A stretch of 55,423 nt of DNA from contig CAZZHV010000003.1 of assembly GCA_964654135.1 (NCBI GenBank), positions 1 through 55,423 of the forward strand. Reading direction: 5' to 3'. The position numbers and the translations under genes are program-made. The first letter of the stretch is position 1. Each line of letters starts with the position of its first letter. The notes beneath the pieces were generated by a model. That model was given only the letters and a program-made list of their open reading frames with translations, did not search any database and had not been told where the DNA came from. This DNA is from CAMLQK01 sp964654135. GTDB lineage: Bacteria; Patescibacteriota; Saccharimonadia; Saccharimonadales; UBA4665. Below are positions 16,653 through 25,971 of the stretch, in pieces.

Positions 16653-18880
16653 TTATCGAGAGCGTAGGGCTGCGGCAGTGCCCGCAGTATAGCCACCCAC
16701 GTTGTTCATGGCGTACTTCTTGTTGCTCTTAAGCGTATCGTCTGTACCTACATAGGTAAACTCTACTGATTGACCGCGGCGCTCTAGTTCGTCTGCCATG
16801 GCGAGATCGGAGGCACTGTCGCCATAGGCTTTAATATGTGCTGCGACAATATCACGAGCCTTAAGGAAGTCTAGGAAACGGTCGGCACCGAGAGCTTTGC
16901 CGGCATGAACATTTTCGAAATCGGTGGCGATAGTGGTAGGGTCAACCTGCCAGCCGTCAATATCAGCGACAAGCGCATGTGCTTGGGCAGCAAATTCCTG
17001 TTGGTGCTTCTTGAAGGTTTCGAGATCGAAGCCATCACGCATCTCAACAGAGACCATAGATTCTTTTTCTTCACTAATAAACATGCTTTCCGCAAACGTG
17101 CCAGTAATGAGGCTTTCGACGTTTTCGCGGAGGTTAGCGGGCAGTTTTAGCTTAGGCGAAACTGCGTGGATGCGCGCACCATTTTCGGTAAAGGTAGTCC
17201 ATGTGCCACCTTTTTCACCGATGACAATAAGGTTTTGTAGGGCATCGGGGCGGGTGAGCTTTTCGGCAAGGAGTGGTAACACATTGGCTTCCATCCATGT
17301 TGTAGAACGGCCGCTATTAAGACCAACTGGCTCGCCATTGTTTAGCTTTTCGGCAAGGTCGTCGATGATACTTTCGTGTATGACGCGTTTTTCGATAGGG
17401 TCGGTAATGACACCATCAACATCGAGTAAATGACCTTCTTNNNNNNNNNNNNNNNNNNNNNNNNNNNNNNNNNNNNNNNNNNNNNNNNNNNNNNNNNNNN
17501 NNNNNNNNNNNNNNNNNNNNNNNNNNNNNNNNNNNNNNNNCGTTTTTCGATAGGGTCGGTAATGACACCATCAACATCGAGTAAATGACCTTCTTGGACG
17601 TGGCGGCGAGTTTCTGGCATCAGGCCAGTGCGCACCATTTCGTCTTGGAAAGATGGAAGGCCTTGCTCATCGGGGCCATATGCTGGGTCATACGCGCTGG
17701 GAGTGCGTTCGGGGACATACTTGCGACCCCAGTAGCGCTCAGGAACGTGCTGCAATGCTTCCGGGTGTTCTTGGTAGTACCGGCTGACGCGGGTGTCGAT
17801 TTGGCGGTAGTTTTCGGTAATATCGTGCTGGAGCTGAGCCTTCCACTGATCAGCGATTTCTTGGCCATCACGCTTGAGCGCTTGATTGTAGCCTGCAGCA
17901 ACCATCACGGCTATATGGGTAGGGGGGATGGGGCACTGTACTTCGCTGAGAAGTGTGTGGATAGCTTCTGGAGAGGCCTCGATATCGATAAACTTTTCTT
18001 CAAAATCAGCGTCGCCCAGGTCTTTGTTGAGGCCTGAGCTGCGAGAGGTTTCTTTTACTTGATCTGAGGTGAGGTTGGTGTCCGCGAGGAGCAGAAACTC
18101 GTCGTGTGGCCTGACGTTGTCGATGGCCAAGCCGGCAATGCGCATATTTTGCAGGTGTGATTCATCGAGGCCGAGCTCCTCCTCGGCTTCCTTGGTGATT
18201 GCACTCATGATGTAGTCTTTGCCTACAAGATCAGGTGTGCCTGGTTTGCGGTTTTCGCTGCGCATAGAAGCGTCAAGGTGGCCAGCGGCACTAGCGCCGG
18301 GGGTATCGGCATATACGCCATTGCCCTGACGGAAGCCGGGTTCAATGATACGGGCTTTAGTAATAGCACGGTGTTGGATAAGCAGACGGTTGTCGGCGGT
18401 TACGAGGGCCATTGAGACATTACTTATATCGGCAAACTCATGTATTTCTGGACGAGCAGAAGCAGTTGCCAGCTGGTTGTATACAGGGAAGTGAACAACT
18501 TTTGCACGGGCAGAAAGGGTGTTTTCGTCGGTCAGATGAAGGGCGCGCAGACCAATTTTCTTACCACGCTCGTGGTAGTCTTGGCGGGCTGTGCGGAAGC
18601 CTTCTCCGAGTCGGTCAATTTCTTCAGTAGGTGCGTCATTGGCAATTGCACTGCGCCATTCGCGTCGAGCTTGGCGGATCTGCTCTGCACCCTGAAAGCG
18701 CATCTCACCTTGCATAGCGACTTTTAGCTGGTCTTTTTCGAGGTCAGTTAAGCGAATCGGGCCGAGATTACCCTCAGTTTTTCCAAGTGGTTCATCGGCT
18801 TGGAGATCAAAGCCTTCTGGAGAAGTAGACAGGTAGGGAATTGTAAAATTGTCTGTTTCGAAGGCGGGCTGCTGGCTCAT
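16653..18880 (-). CDS. NUDIX-HAD fusion protein, interrupted by an artificial assembly gap
   Basis: As given, the frame is broken by 100 Ns at 17441-17540. The 55 bases before the gap (17386-17440) and after it (17541-17595) are identical; merging them gives one uninterrupted frame of 690 residues. The N-terminal half holds a NUDIX-like domain (about 130-300) with GHLDAS...AITKEAEEELGLDE, a divergent NUDIX box. The C-terminal part from about 430 is a HAD-IIB phosphatase-like domain: LLDVDGVITDP (motif I), LNSGRST (motif II), HAGKALGADRFLDFL (motif III Lys) and AYGDSASDLAMADEL (motif IV). It may hydrolyse a nucleotide or sugar phosphate. TATAAT at 18908-18913 and AGGAATAG precede the ATG. Substrate unknown. 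Confidence 0.8.
17386..17595. other. Assembly gap with 55-bp duplicated flanks
   Basis: 100 Ns (17441-17540) flanked by two identical 55-base copies (17386-17440 and 17541-17595). This is what results when two contigs ending in the same k-mer are scaffolded without merging; true missing sequence is probably none. Confidence 0.93.
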
Positions 18881-19011
18881 AGCTATTCCTATTTTGCTTT
18901 ATTGTAATTATAGCATAAAATTGCTAATTTGTATACTATAAACTTTAGCGGTATGATACTCTTAAGATTAGAGTTGTACGCAACAGAGAACAACTGTTAG
19001 AATGAGGGGAA

Positions 19012-19695
19012 ATGGCAAATACTGAGGTCGCATTTATCATACCGGTTTATAACGAAGCAAGTGTTATTGGCGGAGTTATCAAATCGGTTCTTAAAGAATA
19101 TAAGCATGTCGTTTGTGTGAACGATGGTAGCCGGGATGAGTCCTCGCAAGAGATCACTAAAACCGGTGCCTACCTGGTTGAGCACCCCATTAATATGGGA
19201 CAAGGCGCTGCGCTGCAGACTGGTATCGAATTTGCTCGGATGATACCTGGTGTGAAGTATTTCGTAACCTTTGATGCGGATGGTCAACACCGTCTTGAGG
19301 ATGTTGTTGCTATGCTCAAAGAAATTAAGACAGGCAAATACGACATTATCTTGGGCTCACGCTTTTTGGGTAGTACGGTAAACATGAAAAACTCCAAGCG
19401 GGCTGTACTCAAAGCTGGTGTTGCTTTTAGCAATGCCACATCAGGCCTCAAGCTAACTGATACTCACAACGGCTTGCGCGTTTTCAATCGCAAAGTAGCT
19501 GAGGGAATGCAGATCACCCTACCAGATATGGCACACGCCTCGGAAATCTTAGAAATTATCGCAGATAAAAAGTATCGTTACAAAGAAATCCCTGTCACCA
19601 TTGAATACACTGAGTACTCGCGAAGCAAGGGTCAATCGTTGATTAATGCGGTAAATATTGGATTTGATACATTGCTAAGGAAATTCACACGATGA
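19012..19695 (+). CDS. GT2 glycosyltransferase, dolichol/undecaprenyl-phosphate mannosyltransferase-like
   Basis: 227 residues: VAFIIPVYNEASVIGGVIKSVL, CVNDGSRDESS, a conserved INMGQGAALQTGIEFA and TFDADGQHRLED as the DxD site, ending with RSKGQSLINAVNIGFDTLLRKF. This is the DPM1/GtrB-type pattern: transfer of a sugar from a nucleotide donor to polyprenyl phosphate at the inner membrane face. No membrane helices follow, as in single-domain forms. AGGGGA precedes ATG. Its stop overlaps the DUF2304 start (ATGA), a pairing commonly seen. The product, a polyprenyl-phosphate sugar, could feed the GT-C-like membrane protein two genes downstream. Confidence 0.9.
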   Translation: MANTEVAFIIPVYNEASVIGGVIKSVLKEYKHVVCVNDGSRDESSQEITKTGAYLVEHPINMGQGAALQTGIEFARMIPGVKYFVTFDADGQHRLEDVVAMLKEIKTGKYDIILGSRFLGSTVNMKNSKRAVLKAGVAFSNATSGLKLTDTHNGLRVFNRKVAEGMQITLPDMAHASEILEIIADKKYRYKEIPVTIEYTEYSRSKGQSLINAVNIGFDTLLRKFTR

Positions 19696-20045
19696 TAATT
19701 ATTATTCAATTAATCGTAATAGCGGCTGCTGCGGTCTTTATGTTCTCATTCTTAGGCGGCAAGCAAACGCATGCTGCCAAGGCTTGGAAAAAGATTGCGG
19801 TATGCTTGTTGGCTGTTGCCATGGTGGTCGCGGTACTGTTCCCGGAATCAACTAACACAGCGGCTCATGCAGTAGGCGTTGGTCGTGGCGCTGATCTGTT
19901 GTTGTATGTTCTGACGCTGGCTTTTATCGCGTACGTTATCAACAACTATCTGCACCAACAGCGTGAAAAAGACACCTTTTATCGTCTGGCTCGCAAAGTA
20001 GCGTTACTCGACGCCTCCGAACGCTATAATATGCACAAGAAATAA
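19692..20045 (+). CDS. DUF2304-family small membrane protein
   Basis: 117 residues with three hydrophobic segments (about 2-20, 34-52, 66-86), the middle region FPESTNTAAHAVGVGRGADLLLYVLTLAF and a charged tail with LARKVALLDA. The GVGRGADLLLY stretch is typical of DUF2304. Such proteins neighbour GT2 genes, probably as membrane partners. It overlaps the GT2 gene by four bases and precedes the large membrane protein by 15 bases. Confidence 0.85.
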   Translation: MIIIIQLIVIAAAAVFMFSFLGGKQTHAAKAWKKIAVCLLAVAMVVAVLFPESTNTAAHAVGVGRGADLLLYVLTLAFIAYVINNYLHQQREKDTFYRLARKVALLDASERYNMHKK

Positions 20046-20060
20046 CCTACAGGAGGGGCT

Positions 20061-22076
20061 ATGGGATCGATTAAAGCTGCCATACTTATCAACGCATACT
20101 GGCTGACATATCCGCTTATCGGCTATGCACTCCTGAGACTTTCACTAAAGATCCGTAAGACACCAGATCGTATTCGCGAAGCTGCCCAGACTGTACTCCG
20201 ACAGCATCCTTTGGTAATTGCGCTCTGTTCTTTTGCGCTGAGCGTCTTTTTGATCGGTGTTGTGACAGTGCTCGGGTATTTATTCACGTTTCCAGTGGCT
20301 GTTGTGTCTGGGTGGTACGTGCTACTGCTCGTGACGGCAATCTTGTTTGCTGCGCGCCAACTTTGGCGAGGGCTTTTCTCAACGGATGCTATTGATCTCT
20401 TTGGTCTACGGGGACAGCCACTCATTGCCAAACTAGCTTTTATTGGTCTTGGTCTTTTTGTAATTATTGATTTTGTTTCTGCACTGGCTGCGCGGTCGCA
20501 CGCTGCATTGGGCTCTGACACGTATGTTCACCTTTCAAGGATTGTGGCAATTCTGCATCAGGGTCTAACGATCGATAGCGGTTTCTTCCATACGGTGCCC
20601 GAGGTGGGCTACCACATGAATATTACGTATGCGTTATATGCGATCCCGGCTCAGCTGTTCCACCTTACGGCAAGCACTGTATGGGAATTTTCGTTCGGCT
20701 TTTTGCGCTTGATGCAGTGGCTCGCCATATTCGCACTCGCGTGGCACGCTTGCACGTATTGGCTGCGTGATCGCACGCATGCTTTGTTGGGCGCATCACT
20801 GTCTACTATGTTTGCAATCGCATACTTCAGCACGGCATTTTTCATCGCGGTCTACCCTAACGAAATAGTTAACATTTGGATGATACTCTTTGTGATTGTA
20901 TTTTCACATTTTGAGGGGCACAAGAAGATGGTTCTATGGCCACTGGCAGCTCTTGCGTTTCTCATAACGTTTACGCATCCGACATACGCTATGATTACGG
21001 GCTTCTTTGTGGCTTTGGTGGTCGTTCTGCGGCTACTTGTGCAGCGTAAAAGTCTCAAGGGCAGAGAACTCCGCGAAACGATTCTAGCGTATGCGCTACC
21101 GATTTTTATCTTATGCTTTGGGCCTTTGCGTTCAGTATTATTCCCGAATCATTTGACTGAAACCGGTACCGGTATTCTCAAATATAAGACGTGGGATTTT
21201 GGCTTCTTGACCATGAAGCAGCCACATTTTCCTTACAACGGCAAAATTCCAACGATTTTGATGCTTCTAGGAATTTTCGGCACATTCTTCCTGATTTATA
21301 AGCTATGGCGGCGCAAGCAGCAGTGGGCAATTGTGTTCGCATTGGTCATGTTCTATCCGTTGATGGTCTACATTCCGTTTACCTACACCGTGCTCCAGGC
21401 AGTTTTACCGGTGTGGATTATTGACCGATTTACGGCGATGAATGTGCTTAACTTTATCGGTGTACCGCTGGGGATATACGGCGTAATTATGCTTACCGGA
21501 GCGGTCCTGCGCAAAAGGTTCAGTCTGCCTAAGTGGGTAACCACCAAGAAAACAGCAACTATGGTATTTAGCGCTATTATCGTCTTGCTGGCTGCATACT
21601 ACATGGCAAGTGCTCCTGCGAGTATCACAAAATATAAAACACAGAATGACCACTACTATGACTTTATGAATCGCACGTACGACGATTTTCACGATTTTCT
21701 TACAGATGACAAAGTTGTGGTGGCTCACCGTGGAGATAGTTATCTACTAGCTTCAGTATTACCTATTGATGTGGTGGCTATTGAAGAGACCCACACAACT
21801 CCTGCGGCCGATGCAAAGGATCGTGCGGCTTGCCTGAAGCAACTTATGATTGGACTGAACTACCAGGATCTCAAGTCGGTACACGCCAGCTATGTCGTAC
21901 TGGCTACATACGAGCCGACATTTGGCCGAGAGCGCATGATTGCAGAGCATAGCCCTTACCTGCGTTTCGTAAAAGGCAACGGTGATTTTTACGTCTACCA
22001 ATTTGTTGAAAATAAAGGCGTAAGTACTGCTGCGCCATTTGCGGCCTGTACACAATATCAAAAAGAAGAGAAGTAA
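20061..22076 (+). CDS. Large polytopic membrane protein, GT-C-like
   Basis: 671 residues with about 12-13 hydrophobic segments and a C-terminal soluble part from about 520. After the fourth helix it reads ALAARSHAALGSDTYVHLSRIVAILHQG; the acidic/histidine loop following a helix recalls the catalytic first loop of GT-C transferases. The C-terminal region is extracytoplasmic by prediction. AGGAGGGG lies seven bases before ATG, a strong Shine-Dalgarno. In an operon with the polyprenyl-phosphate GT2 and DUF2304, it may transfer that lipid-bound sugar outside the membrane. The fold assignment is inference; I do not recognise a named family. Confidence 0.7.
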   Translation: MGSIKAAILINAYWLTYPLIGYALLRLSLKIRKTPDRIREAAQTVLRQHPLVIALCSFALSVFLIGVVTVLGYLFTFPVAVVSGWYVLLLVTAILFAARQLWRGLFSTDAIDLFGLRGQPLIAKLAFIGLGLFVIIDFVSALAARSHAALGSDTYVHLSRIVAILHQGLTIDSGFFHTVPEVGYHMNITYALYAIPAQLFHLTASTVWEFSFGFLRLMQWLAIFALAWHACTYWLRDRTHALLGASLSTMFAIAYFSTAFFIAVYPNEIVNIWMILFVIVFSHFEGHKKMVLWPLAALAFLITFTHPTYAMITGFFVALVVVLRLLVQRKSLKGRELRETILAYALPIFILCFGPLRSVLFPNHLTETGTGILKYKTWDFGFLTMKQPHFPYNGKIPTILMLLGIFGTFFLIYKLWRRKQQWAIVFALVMFYPLMVYIPFTYTVLQAVLPVWIIDRFTAMNVLNFIGVPLGIYGVIMLTGAVLRKRFSLPKWVTTKKTATMVFSAIIVLLAAYYMASAPASITKYKTQNDHYYDFMNRTYDDFHDFLTDDKVVVAHRGDSYLLASVLPIDVVAIEETHTTPAADAKDRAACLKQLMIGLNYQDLKSVHASYVVLATYEPTFGRERMIAEHSPYLRFVKGNGDFYVYQFVENKGVSTAAPFAACTQYQKEEK

Positions 22077-22215
22077 TAAATCCGGTTTTCCAGTTGGGGC
22101 CGTTTAGCGCCCTGGTGGCGTGCACATAGTTTTTACAACAAGCTTAACTGGGGTGGGGTATGTAACTGCTTCCGTTTTAACGCCGAATTGCCTATAAATT
22201 TGCTATTATAATGAA
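22077..22215. other. Intergenic region upstream of manC
   Basis: 139 bases without a gene. It contains a hairpin near 22092-22117 (CCAG.GGGGC / GCGCCCTGG) followed about 20 bases later by TTTTT, possibly the end of the preceding operon. At its right edge TATTAT/TATAAT (22204-22212) lies just before ATG 22216. Confidence 0.5.
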
Positions 22216-23253
22216 ATGATTGTCGTAATTATCGCTGGAGGGTCGGGATCACGATTGTGGCCTCTGTCTACTCCTACATTTCCAAAACAACTCCTAAAAG
22301 TTAATGGTGATTCACGCTCACTACTTCAAAATACATACGACCGCGCCCGTCGCTTAACCGACACGGTATACGTTGTCCCCGAAGCAAGCCATGTTGCTAT
22401 TGCCCGTGAACAGCTTTCTGAGCTGGATAACGAGCATATCATTGTTGAACCAGCACGTCGTGGTACGGCTCACTGCATCGTTCAGGCGCTTGATTACATT
22501 AGTAAGAAACACGATAACGATGAACCAGTGGCGTTCATCCACTCTGACCATTACATTCGTGACGTAAAGGGTTTTGTGCAGAGCTTTAAGGTCGCCGCAC
22601 AGACCTCTTCCGACCACAGCCGCATCGTGCTCGTTGGCGTTGAGCCAGACGAACCAGCAACTGGCTTCGGTTACATCCAGAAAGACACACTTCTTGAGGG
22701 TAGTCAGTTTGTCTACAATGTTGACTCGTTTAAGGAAAAGCCAGACTTTGCAACTGCTAAGAAATATCTTCGCAGTGGTAATTATCTCTGGAACTGTGGT
22801 TACTTCGTAGGCTCTGTTAATACCTTTAAGAACACCATGGAAGCCGAAGCTCCTGAGCTTTTTACTAACTACCAAAAGCTTAATGAAGCAACTCCTGAAA
22901 ACTACGAAGCAACGTACCTGTCCTTCGAAAGTAATACGATTGACTATGCTCTGATCGAGAAAGTTCACAATCTATTGGTTGTACCAGCAAGCTTTGACTG
23001 GATGGACCTAGGCTCATTCAGCGACATGTACAAAGCTGCAGAGCACGATGATGATGGCAACAATGTCCAGGGTCGCGTTGAGATTGAAGAAGTTGAAAAC
23101 TCATTTGTTCAGAATAATGAGGATAAGCCGGTAGTAGTTATCGGTCTCGATAACGTGGTTGTAGTTAACACGCCAGATGGTATTATTGTTGCACGCAAAG
23201 ATTTGAGCCAAAAAGTTGGTGATGTCAGTAAGCGTTTCAAGAAGGAGAACTAG
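22216..23253 (+). CDS. manC: Mannose-1-phosphate guanylyltransferase
   Basis: 345 residues, single-domain type without the C-terminal isomerase. The nucleotidyltransferase signature IIAGGSGSRLWPLSTPTFPKQLL is at residues 6-28; EKP in VDSFKEKPDFATAKKYL and the WNCGYFVGSV motif are also present. It makes GDP-mannose from mannose-1-phosphate and GTP in the cytoplasm. No Shine-Dalgarno; TATTAT ends six bases before the ATG, which fits a leaderless message. It is followed after four bases by the phosphomannomutase gene, so two successive steps to GDP-mannose are co-expressed; the product feeds Gmd. Confidence 0.93.
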   Translation: MIVVIIAGGSGSRLWPLSTPTFPKQLLKVNGDSRSLLQNTYDRARRLTDTVYVVPEASHVAIAREQLSELDNEHIIVEPARRGTAHCIVQALDYISKKHDNDEPVAFIHSDHYIRDVKGFVQSFKVAAQTSSDHSRIVLVGVEPDEPATGFGYIQKDTLLEGSQFVYNVDSFKEKPDFATAKKYLRSGNYLWNCGYFVGSVNTFKNTMEAEAPELFTNYQKLNEATPENYEATYLSFESNTIDYALIEKVHNLLVVPASFDWMDLGSFSDMYKAAEHDDDGNNVQGRVEIEEVENSFVQNNEDKPVVVIGLDNVVVVNTPDGIIVARKDLSQKVGDVSKRFKKEN

Positions 23254-23257
23254 ATAG

Positions 23258-24037
23258 ATGTCTACAAAGAAACTAATTGCATTTGACCTCGACGGTACAT
23301 TAGCCCCGAGCAAGTCGCCATTGCCTGATCTTATGGGCGAGCTGATCGACCAGCTACTCACGAAATACCAAGTCTGTGTTATCTCAGGCGGTATGTTTAC
23401 GCAGTTCCAGAAGCAGCTTTTGGCAAATCTTAAAGCTGACCCGATTCAGTTAGAGAACTTGCACCTGATGCCTACTTGCGGTACACGCTACTACAAGTAC
23501 GACATCGCCAAGAAAGACTGGGAAACCATTTATGCCGAAGACTTCACCGAAGCTGAAAAAACCAAGATTATGACCGCACTAAAGAGTGCTGTCGACAAGC
23601 TTGGCTACGGCAATGAGAAATCATATGGTCCAAACTACGAAGACCGTGGTAGCCAGATTACCTGGTCAGCACTTGGCCAAAATATTGCCGCTGAGCTCGG
23701 CCCTAAGGGCGTTGAGATCAAAGAAGCTTGGGATGTAGATAACTCCAAGAAAAACGCAGTGCGCAATGAAGCTGCGGTGCTTCTGCCAGAGTTCGAAGTT
23801 CGCGTTGGTGGTGTTACATCTGTTGACATTACCAAACCAGGCATCGACAAAGCGTACGGCATGAAGAAGCTCATGGAAATGCTGGAAATCAGCAAAGAAG
23901 AGATTTTGTTTATTGGTGACCGCATCGAAGAGGGCGGCAACGACTACCCTGTTAAGCAAATGGGCATCGACTGCGTTGGTATTAACCACTGGGAAGATAC
24001 CGCTCACACAGTGCAGGGTATTCTCTACGTTTCGTAA
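23258..24037 (+). CDS. Phosphomannomutase, eukaryotic-type HAD (PMM-like)
   Basis: 259 residues. HAD motif I is AFDLDGTLAPSKSPL, motif II CVISGG, and the C-terminal GGVTSVDITKPGIDKAYG with LFIGDRIEEGGNDYPV resembles alpha-PMM proteins (GGND motif) rather than the bacterial ManB family. It would interconvert mannose-6-phosphate and mannose-1-phosphate. AAGGAG precedes ATG, four bases after manC. It could instead be a HAD-IIB phosphatase, but gene order supports the mutase role. A strong terminator follows. Confidence 0.85.
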   Translation: MSTKKLIAFDLDGTLAPSKSPLPDLMGELIDQLLTKYQVCVISGGMFTQFQKQLLANLKADPIQLENLHLMPTCGTRYYKYDIAKKDWETIYAEDFTEAEKTKIMTALKSAVDKLGYGNEKSYGPNYEDRGSQITWSALGQNIAAELGPKGVEIKEAWDVDNSKKNAVRNEAAVLLPEFEVRVGGVTSVDITKPGIDKAYGMKKLMEMLEISKEEILFIGDRIEEGGNDYPVKQMGIDCVGINHWEDTAHTVQGILYVS

Positions 24038-24056
24038 TTAGACCGCTCTTAGCATG

Positions 24057-24086
24057 AAAAACGCCCGGATAAAACCGGGCGTTTTT
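24057..24086. terminator. Bidirectional intrinsic terminator
   Basis: AAAAACGCCCGG / CCGGGCGTTTTT hairpin with a six-base loop between convergent pmm and galE. Confidence 0.95.
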
Positions 24087-24102
24087 ACTTGTTTTTGGGA
24101 GC

Positions 24103-25119
24103 CTAGGATTTGTAGCCGTTAGGGTTCTGGGATTGCCAGCGCCAGCTGTCGGCACACGCTTCGACGACGGTTTTGTTAGCTTTCCAGCCTAGCTCTTTTT
24201 CTGCCTTGCTAGCGTCTGCATAACAGATGTCAACGTCGCCTGGACGACGGCCAACGACCTCGTAAGGAATTTGCTTGCCCGAGGCTTTTTCGAAGGCGGC
24301 GATCATTTCGAAAACTGATACACCCTTGCCAGTGCCTAAGTTGAATACTTCCATCTGGCCACTTGCCTCGAGATGTTCGAGCGCAGCGACATGTCCTTGT
24401 GCAAGATCGACGACGTGAATGTAGTCACGGATGCCTGTGCCGTCAGGTGTTTTATTGTCTCCATATACTTTGAGCTTCGGCAATTTACCAACCGCAACCT
24501 GTGTAATATATGGCAGCAGATTGTTCGGAATGTCATTGGGATCCTCGCCGATGCTACCAGTTTCGTAGGCACCAACAGGGTTGAAGTAGCGCAGGGCAGT
24601 GATGCTCCAACTAGGGTCGGAAGCGACGAAATCGCGTAGTATTTGCTCGATCATATATTTGGTTTGACCGTAAGGATTCGGAATATTCTGACCAACGTGG
24701 CTGGTCTCGCGAAGTGGTAATTCCTCTGGCACGCCATAAACGGTAGCTGACGAACTAAAGATTAGTTTTTTGACACCATATTGTTGCATAAGCTCGAGCA
24801 ATACGAGCGTTGAATCAATATTGTTGCGGTAGTATTTTAGTGGTTTTGCGACGGATTCACCTACGGCTTTAAGGCCTGCAAAGTGAATAGCTGCGTCGAA
24901 ATTGTTTTCCTTAAAGACTGCCTCGAAAGCAGCTTTATCAGTGCAGTCAACTTGCGCAAAGGGAATTTCTTGTCCAACAATTTTGGCAACTCGTTTTAAA
25001 GATTCGGCTGAGCTGTTTACCAGATTGTCTACTACGAAGACCTCGTGGCCCTTGGCGAGCAGTTCGATAATTGTGTGTGAGCCGATATAGCCAGCTCCAC
25101 CGGTAACTAAAATGCGCAT
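24103..25119 (-). CDS. galE: UDP-glucose 4-epimerase
   Basis: 338 residues, the usual GalE length. NAD-binding VTGGAGYIGSHTIIELL at the N-terminus, FSSSATVYG and the YGQTKYMIE catalytic Tyr-Lys pair, and the typical RYFNPVGAYETGSIGEDP are present. It interconverts UDP-glucose and UDP-galactose (possibly the N-acetyl forms), supplying glycan precursors. GAGGAAC precedes ATG and TACAAT lies about 30 bases upstream. Single gene, transcribed divergently from the methyltransferase. Confidence 0.93.
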   Translation of the reverse strand: MRILVTGGAGYIGSHTIIELLAKGHEVFVVDNLVNSSAESLKRVAKIVGQEIPFAQVDCTDKAAFEAVFKENNFDAAIHFAGLKAVGESVAKPLKYYRNNIDSTLVLLELMQQYGVKKLIFSSSATVYGVPEELPLRETSHVGQNIPNPYGQTKYMIEQILRDFVASDPSWSITALRYFNPVGAYETGSIGEDPNDIPNNLLPYITQVAVGKLPKLKVYGDNKTPDGTGIRDYIHVVDLAQGHVAALEHLEASGQMEVFNLGTGKGVSVFEMIAAFEKASGKQIPYEVVGRRPGDVDICYADASKAEKELGWKANKTVVEACADSWRWQSQNPNGYKS

Positions 25120-25272
25120 GATGTTCCTCTATAAACTTTGATTTTATTGTATCAGATGACCTTAAAAATACTTTTCCTTCTTCTCTATAACACAACCGTG
25201 CCAGCGAATATCTCACAGCATCTTCTCAGTGGAGTTTGGGATACTGGGACACTGTATGTAAGAGAGGAAAAC

Positions 25273-25971
25273 ATGCCAGATAACCAACCAGTTACCACAG
25301 AAGAATTACGAGCAACTCCCGAATTAGAGGATTTTGCACACAAATACACCGAAGAGGGTAATGGAAAGATTGGGTCTCGCCTGATTGATAACTATTTTAG
25401 ATCGGTTGAGCAGCTTTTTGATTATACCGAACTAGCTTTGCGGCCTAACTTTACAGCGGTGGAGATTGGCTGCGGTGAAGGATTTTCCACACAGCGTATT
25501 GATGGCTTTATGCCCGACCAGGCTGTTTTTAAGGCTTCCGAATACGTTGAGACGATGATCCCAAGGGCACAAGCAAACAATCCGCACGTGCCTATTTTGC
25601 ACGAGAGTGCGTATGAGCTAAAACATGAGGACGAAAGCCTCGACGTCGTATTTTTACTTGAAGTGCTCGAGCATCTGGATTATCCAGCTCAGGCACTCGA
25701 TGAAATTGCTCGCGTTCTCAAGCCCGACGGATATCTTATTTTGGGTGTGCCGAGGGAACCTATTTGGTGCATGCTCAACATGGCTCGGGGTAAATATTTA
25801 GGACACTTTGGAAATACTCCAGGACATTTGAACCACTGGAGCCAACATAGCCTCAAAACCTACATTGAAAACCGTTTTGGTCCCATAAAAGCCACGCAGG
25901 CGCCGCTACCATGGACCTTAGTACTTGCCCAAAAGCTCGATTACCTAGCTTTACGCAGCGATAGCCCTTAA
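25273..25971 (+). CDS. Class I SAM-dependent methyltransferase
   Basis: 232 residues from ATG 25273, chosen because GAGAGGAAAAC lies directly upstream; the frame is open further upstream to 25138 without a ribosome site. Motif I is VEIGCGEGFSTQRI, and DVVFLLEVLEHLDYPAQALDEIARVLKPDGYLILGVP is the Methyltransf_11-type core. The target is unknown; in a glycan locus with a Wzt carrying a substrate-binding tail, a sugar or chain-end methylation is possible. Its last 21 bases overlap the convergent NUDIX gene. Confidence 0.82.
   Translation: MPDNQPVTTEELRATPELEDFAHKYTEEGNGKIGSRLIDNYFRSVEQLFDYTELALRPNFTAVEIGCGEGFSTQRIDGFMPDQAVFKASEYVETMIPRAQANNPHVPILHESAYELKHEDESLDVVFLLEVLEHLDYPAQALDEIARVLKPDGYLILGVPREPIWCMLNMARGKYLGHFGNTPGHLNHWSQHSLKTYIENRFGPIKATQAPLPWTLVLAQKLDYLALRSDSP

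Noticed and set aside
16653..17294. Separate 213-residue HAD protein and a separate 512-residue NUDIX protein
   Set aside because: Both are products of the N-gap; merging the 55-base duplicate joins them in one frame.
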